From Cytidiella melzeri (lineage: Eukaryota; Basidiomycota; Agaricomycetes; Polyporales; Irpicaceae): a stretch of DNA of 64,000 nt. Shown here one piece after another: positions 62,708 through 64,000 of the stretch (position 1 is the stretch's first letter; every line of letters begins with the position of its first letter). The notes under the pieces were generated by a model that was not told where the DNA came from, ran no database searches, and worked only from the letters and a program-made list of their open reading frames with translations. The stretch covers positions 62,001 to 126,000 of the forward strand of contig JABYQR010000005.1 of assembly GCA_022592445.1 (NCBI GenBank). Reading direction: 5' to 3'. The position numbers and the translations under genes were made by a program.

Positions 62708-63289
62708 TTGTAATTGATAGTGAACAAGGAATCTAGTCAGGGTATAACAAGGATATGTAAAGTCGAGCCGGTAACAATACTTAGGGATTATGGAGCAGAA
62801 AAAACGACCATTGCGACGAACGAGTCAAGAGGAAAAGCACGCGTGAGCCAGTTGTAAGGAGCTGCACCTAGAGAAGCGGAGCCTGTCGGGGTTCGAAGCA
62901 TGGGTATTTATAATCAACAGCACAACCATCATTCGTTTGTACATTCAACTTCGAATTCAAGGTGGGCTACATTTTCTGTTTTCCATATATTCGCGTTATA
63001 TCATGATGTTTGAGGCATTTGGCTTTAGTAGGTCCATCCTGCGTTGCAGAACATTAACTCAGCTACCTTCGGGCAGCTGCTTTGGCAGTGTGCTCGTTTT
63101 TGTCTGACTTTTTTCTCAGTATCTGCGCTTGATAACATGAATGTTGACTTGTACTCTGTCCTAGGACTATATGTGCAGAACATGAAACATGGTCCTTTGG
63201 ACAGCGGGTAGGCTTCTGGTGAAGAGTTTCGGTGTAAGTAGCGTACGTCGTATTCCTATATATCCTTACTTCGCAGTACTCCGTCGTGT
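62708..63289. other. intergenic, makorin-like promoter
   Basis: About 580 bp between two minus-strand genes. It holds the candidate TATA element listed separately and the 3' end of the dehydrogenase transcript. No other gene is supported. Confidence 0.5.
62905..62912 (-). promoter_or_regulatory. candidate TATA box of the makorin-like gene
   Basis: TATAAATA on the minus strand, about 198-205 bp upstream of the ATG at 62707. The match is good but the distance implies a leader of over 150 nt. Confidence 0.35.
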
Positions 63290-64000
63290 TCAGTGCACCT
63301 TCTCGACACCCTCAGGCAACTGATAGCCACCCTGCTTTCGTACCTGCAAACGGTAAGTTCATGTCCTACGCGACATAAAAAAAGAGCGAACATACCTCAT
63401 CAAACACTTCCATCAGTAACACGCTTTTGTCGTGTCCCCAAGTCTCGCTCTCCAACTTTCCGTCTTTGACACATCGTGCTACCTCGTCAGCTTCATAGTA
63501 CCACCCGCCCCCTACATGCGAAAACATCCTGGTTTCTTCTCGGACCACCTTCCCGCTGCCTGGTTTATCGAAATACTGCACCGTGAACGACGTTGGCCGG
63601 TAGATCGGTGGTTGCACCAAGATGTTGCCGTCGCGGTATCGGATGGTCACAGCGGGTGCAGGTGACGGCAGCGTTATGCTACAGCTCAAGATGGCTTGGG
63701 CCTGGAGGGTTTCAGTAAAGTTGAGAGTGAAGGACGTGCTACTGTCGACGCCTGTCAAGGGGCTCTTCAACATTGAACCACTGATGCTTGTCGGCCGTGC
63801 CTTCTTGTTCGCCGGATGCTCATAAAGAGCAAGTACCGCCCAGATCATGGGGTATGGCCCCCTGTAGACATCTCAGGCTACCACCGTGGGGAGAATCACA
63901 ATGTTGCTCACAAATCGAGGAGTGCCCCTCCACCAAGCTTCGGGTCAAGTATTCTGTGGCTCTTGGGAATATCTATCGGTGAAAGGTGGTAAGATTGTTT
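63290..64000 (-). CDS. Gfo/Idh/MocA dehydrogenase, 5' part outside window
   Basis: C-terminal part of a dimeric dihydrodiol dehydrogenase / D-xylose dehydrogenase-type NADP oxidoreductase. The 5' end (Rossmann half) is beyond 64000. Visible: IPKSHRILDPKLGGGALLDL joined in phase by an intron to GPYPMIWAVLALYEHPANK, the family's GGGALLDLGxYP block. Then NGSLQAQAILSCSIT-like strand sequence and GHDKSVLLMEVFDEV follow. The last exon gives RKQGGYQLPEGVEKVH with the stop at 63290. The hallmark KLESETWGHDKSVLLMEVFD-type end is typical. Substrate cannot be told; fungal members oxidise aromatic dihydrodiols or sugars. Confidence 0.85.

Overview
This window is ordinary nuclear chromosome from a filamentous fungus, most likely a basidiomycete and probably an Agaricomycete. 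Genes sit close together on both strands. Most are broken by many short GT-AG introns of about 42-80 nt. The repertoire fits such a fungus: an F-box-like protein, a Ppo-type fatty-acid dioxygenase, a DOPA-dioxygenase-like protein, a Zn2Cys6 regulator and a forkhead regulator. The species cannot be named from the sequence. Gene models were built by hand from open frames, splice consensus, phase matching and remembered family features; no database search was run. Exon edges may be off by a base or two.

Layout. 1-2.7 kb: repeat-rich, nearly gene-free, with one doubtful Cys-rich ORF. 2.7-6.6 kb: F-box-like protein (-) and a DUF676/ROG1-type lipase (+), divergent. 6.9-8.6 kb: NAD(P)-dependent epimerase/reductase (-) with a decayed copy of its 3' end just downstream. 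9.2-14.0 kb: long multi-intron Ppo-like heme dioxygenase/P450 fusion (-). 14.8-15.9 kb: coatomer epsilon (-). 16.4-19.5 kb: three unrecognised genes, one of them a coiled-coil protein. 19.5-20.9 kb: empty. 20.9-21.9 kb: medium-chain reductase pseudogene. 22.3-25.4 kb: cystathionine beta-synthase, DOPA 4,5-dioxygenase-like protein and MZT1 (all -). 25.6-29.3 kb: SF3B1 (+). 30.0-33.1 kb: AP-1 gamma-adaptin (-). 33.4-36.1 kb: forkhead factor (+). 36.6-41.0 kb: DNA ligase IV (-). 41.5-43.9 kb: Gin4/Hsl1/Nim1-type kinase (+). 44.1-44.9 kb: TMA16 (-). 45.3-47.8 kb: membrane-anchored glycosyltransferase-like protein (+). 48.4-50.2 kb: uS19/RPS15 (-) and acidic P2 (+), head to head. 51.1-54.2 kb: Zn2Cys6 factor (+). 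54.9-60.1 kb: V-ATPase subunit G (-) and symplekin (+), head to head. 60.7-62.7 kb: makorin-like CCCH/RING protein (-). 63.3 kb to the edge: 3' part of a Gfo/Idh/MocA dehydrogenase (-).

The genes do not form one pathway. Most are core housekeeping (splicing, mRNA 3' processing, vesicle coats, translation, V-ATPase, DNA repair), often in divergent pairs sharing 200-500 bp promoters. Two of these promoters carry dense GTGAC/GTCAC clusters. Accessory interest lies in the Ppo gene, whose P450-like half seems to lack the heme-thiolate cysteine, in a cystathionine beta-synthase without a regulatory domain, in an SQ/TQ cluster in ligase IV written by a hexanucleotide repeat, and in tiny coding exons in RPS15. 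I found no convincing tRNA, rRNA, CRISPR array, intact transposon or clearly new multi-gene system.
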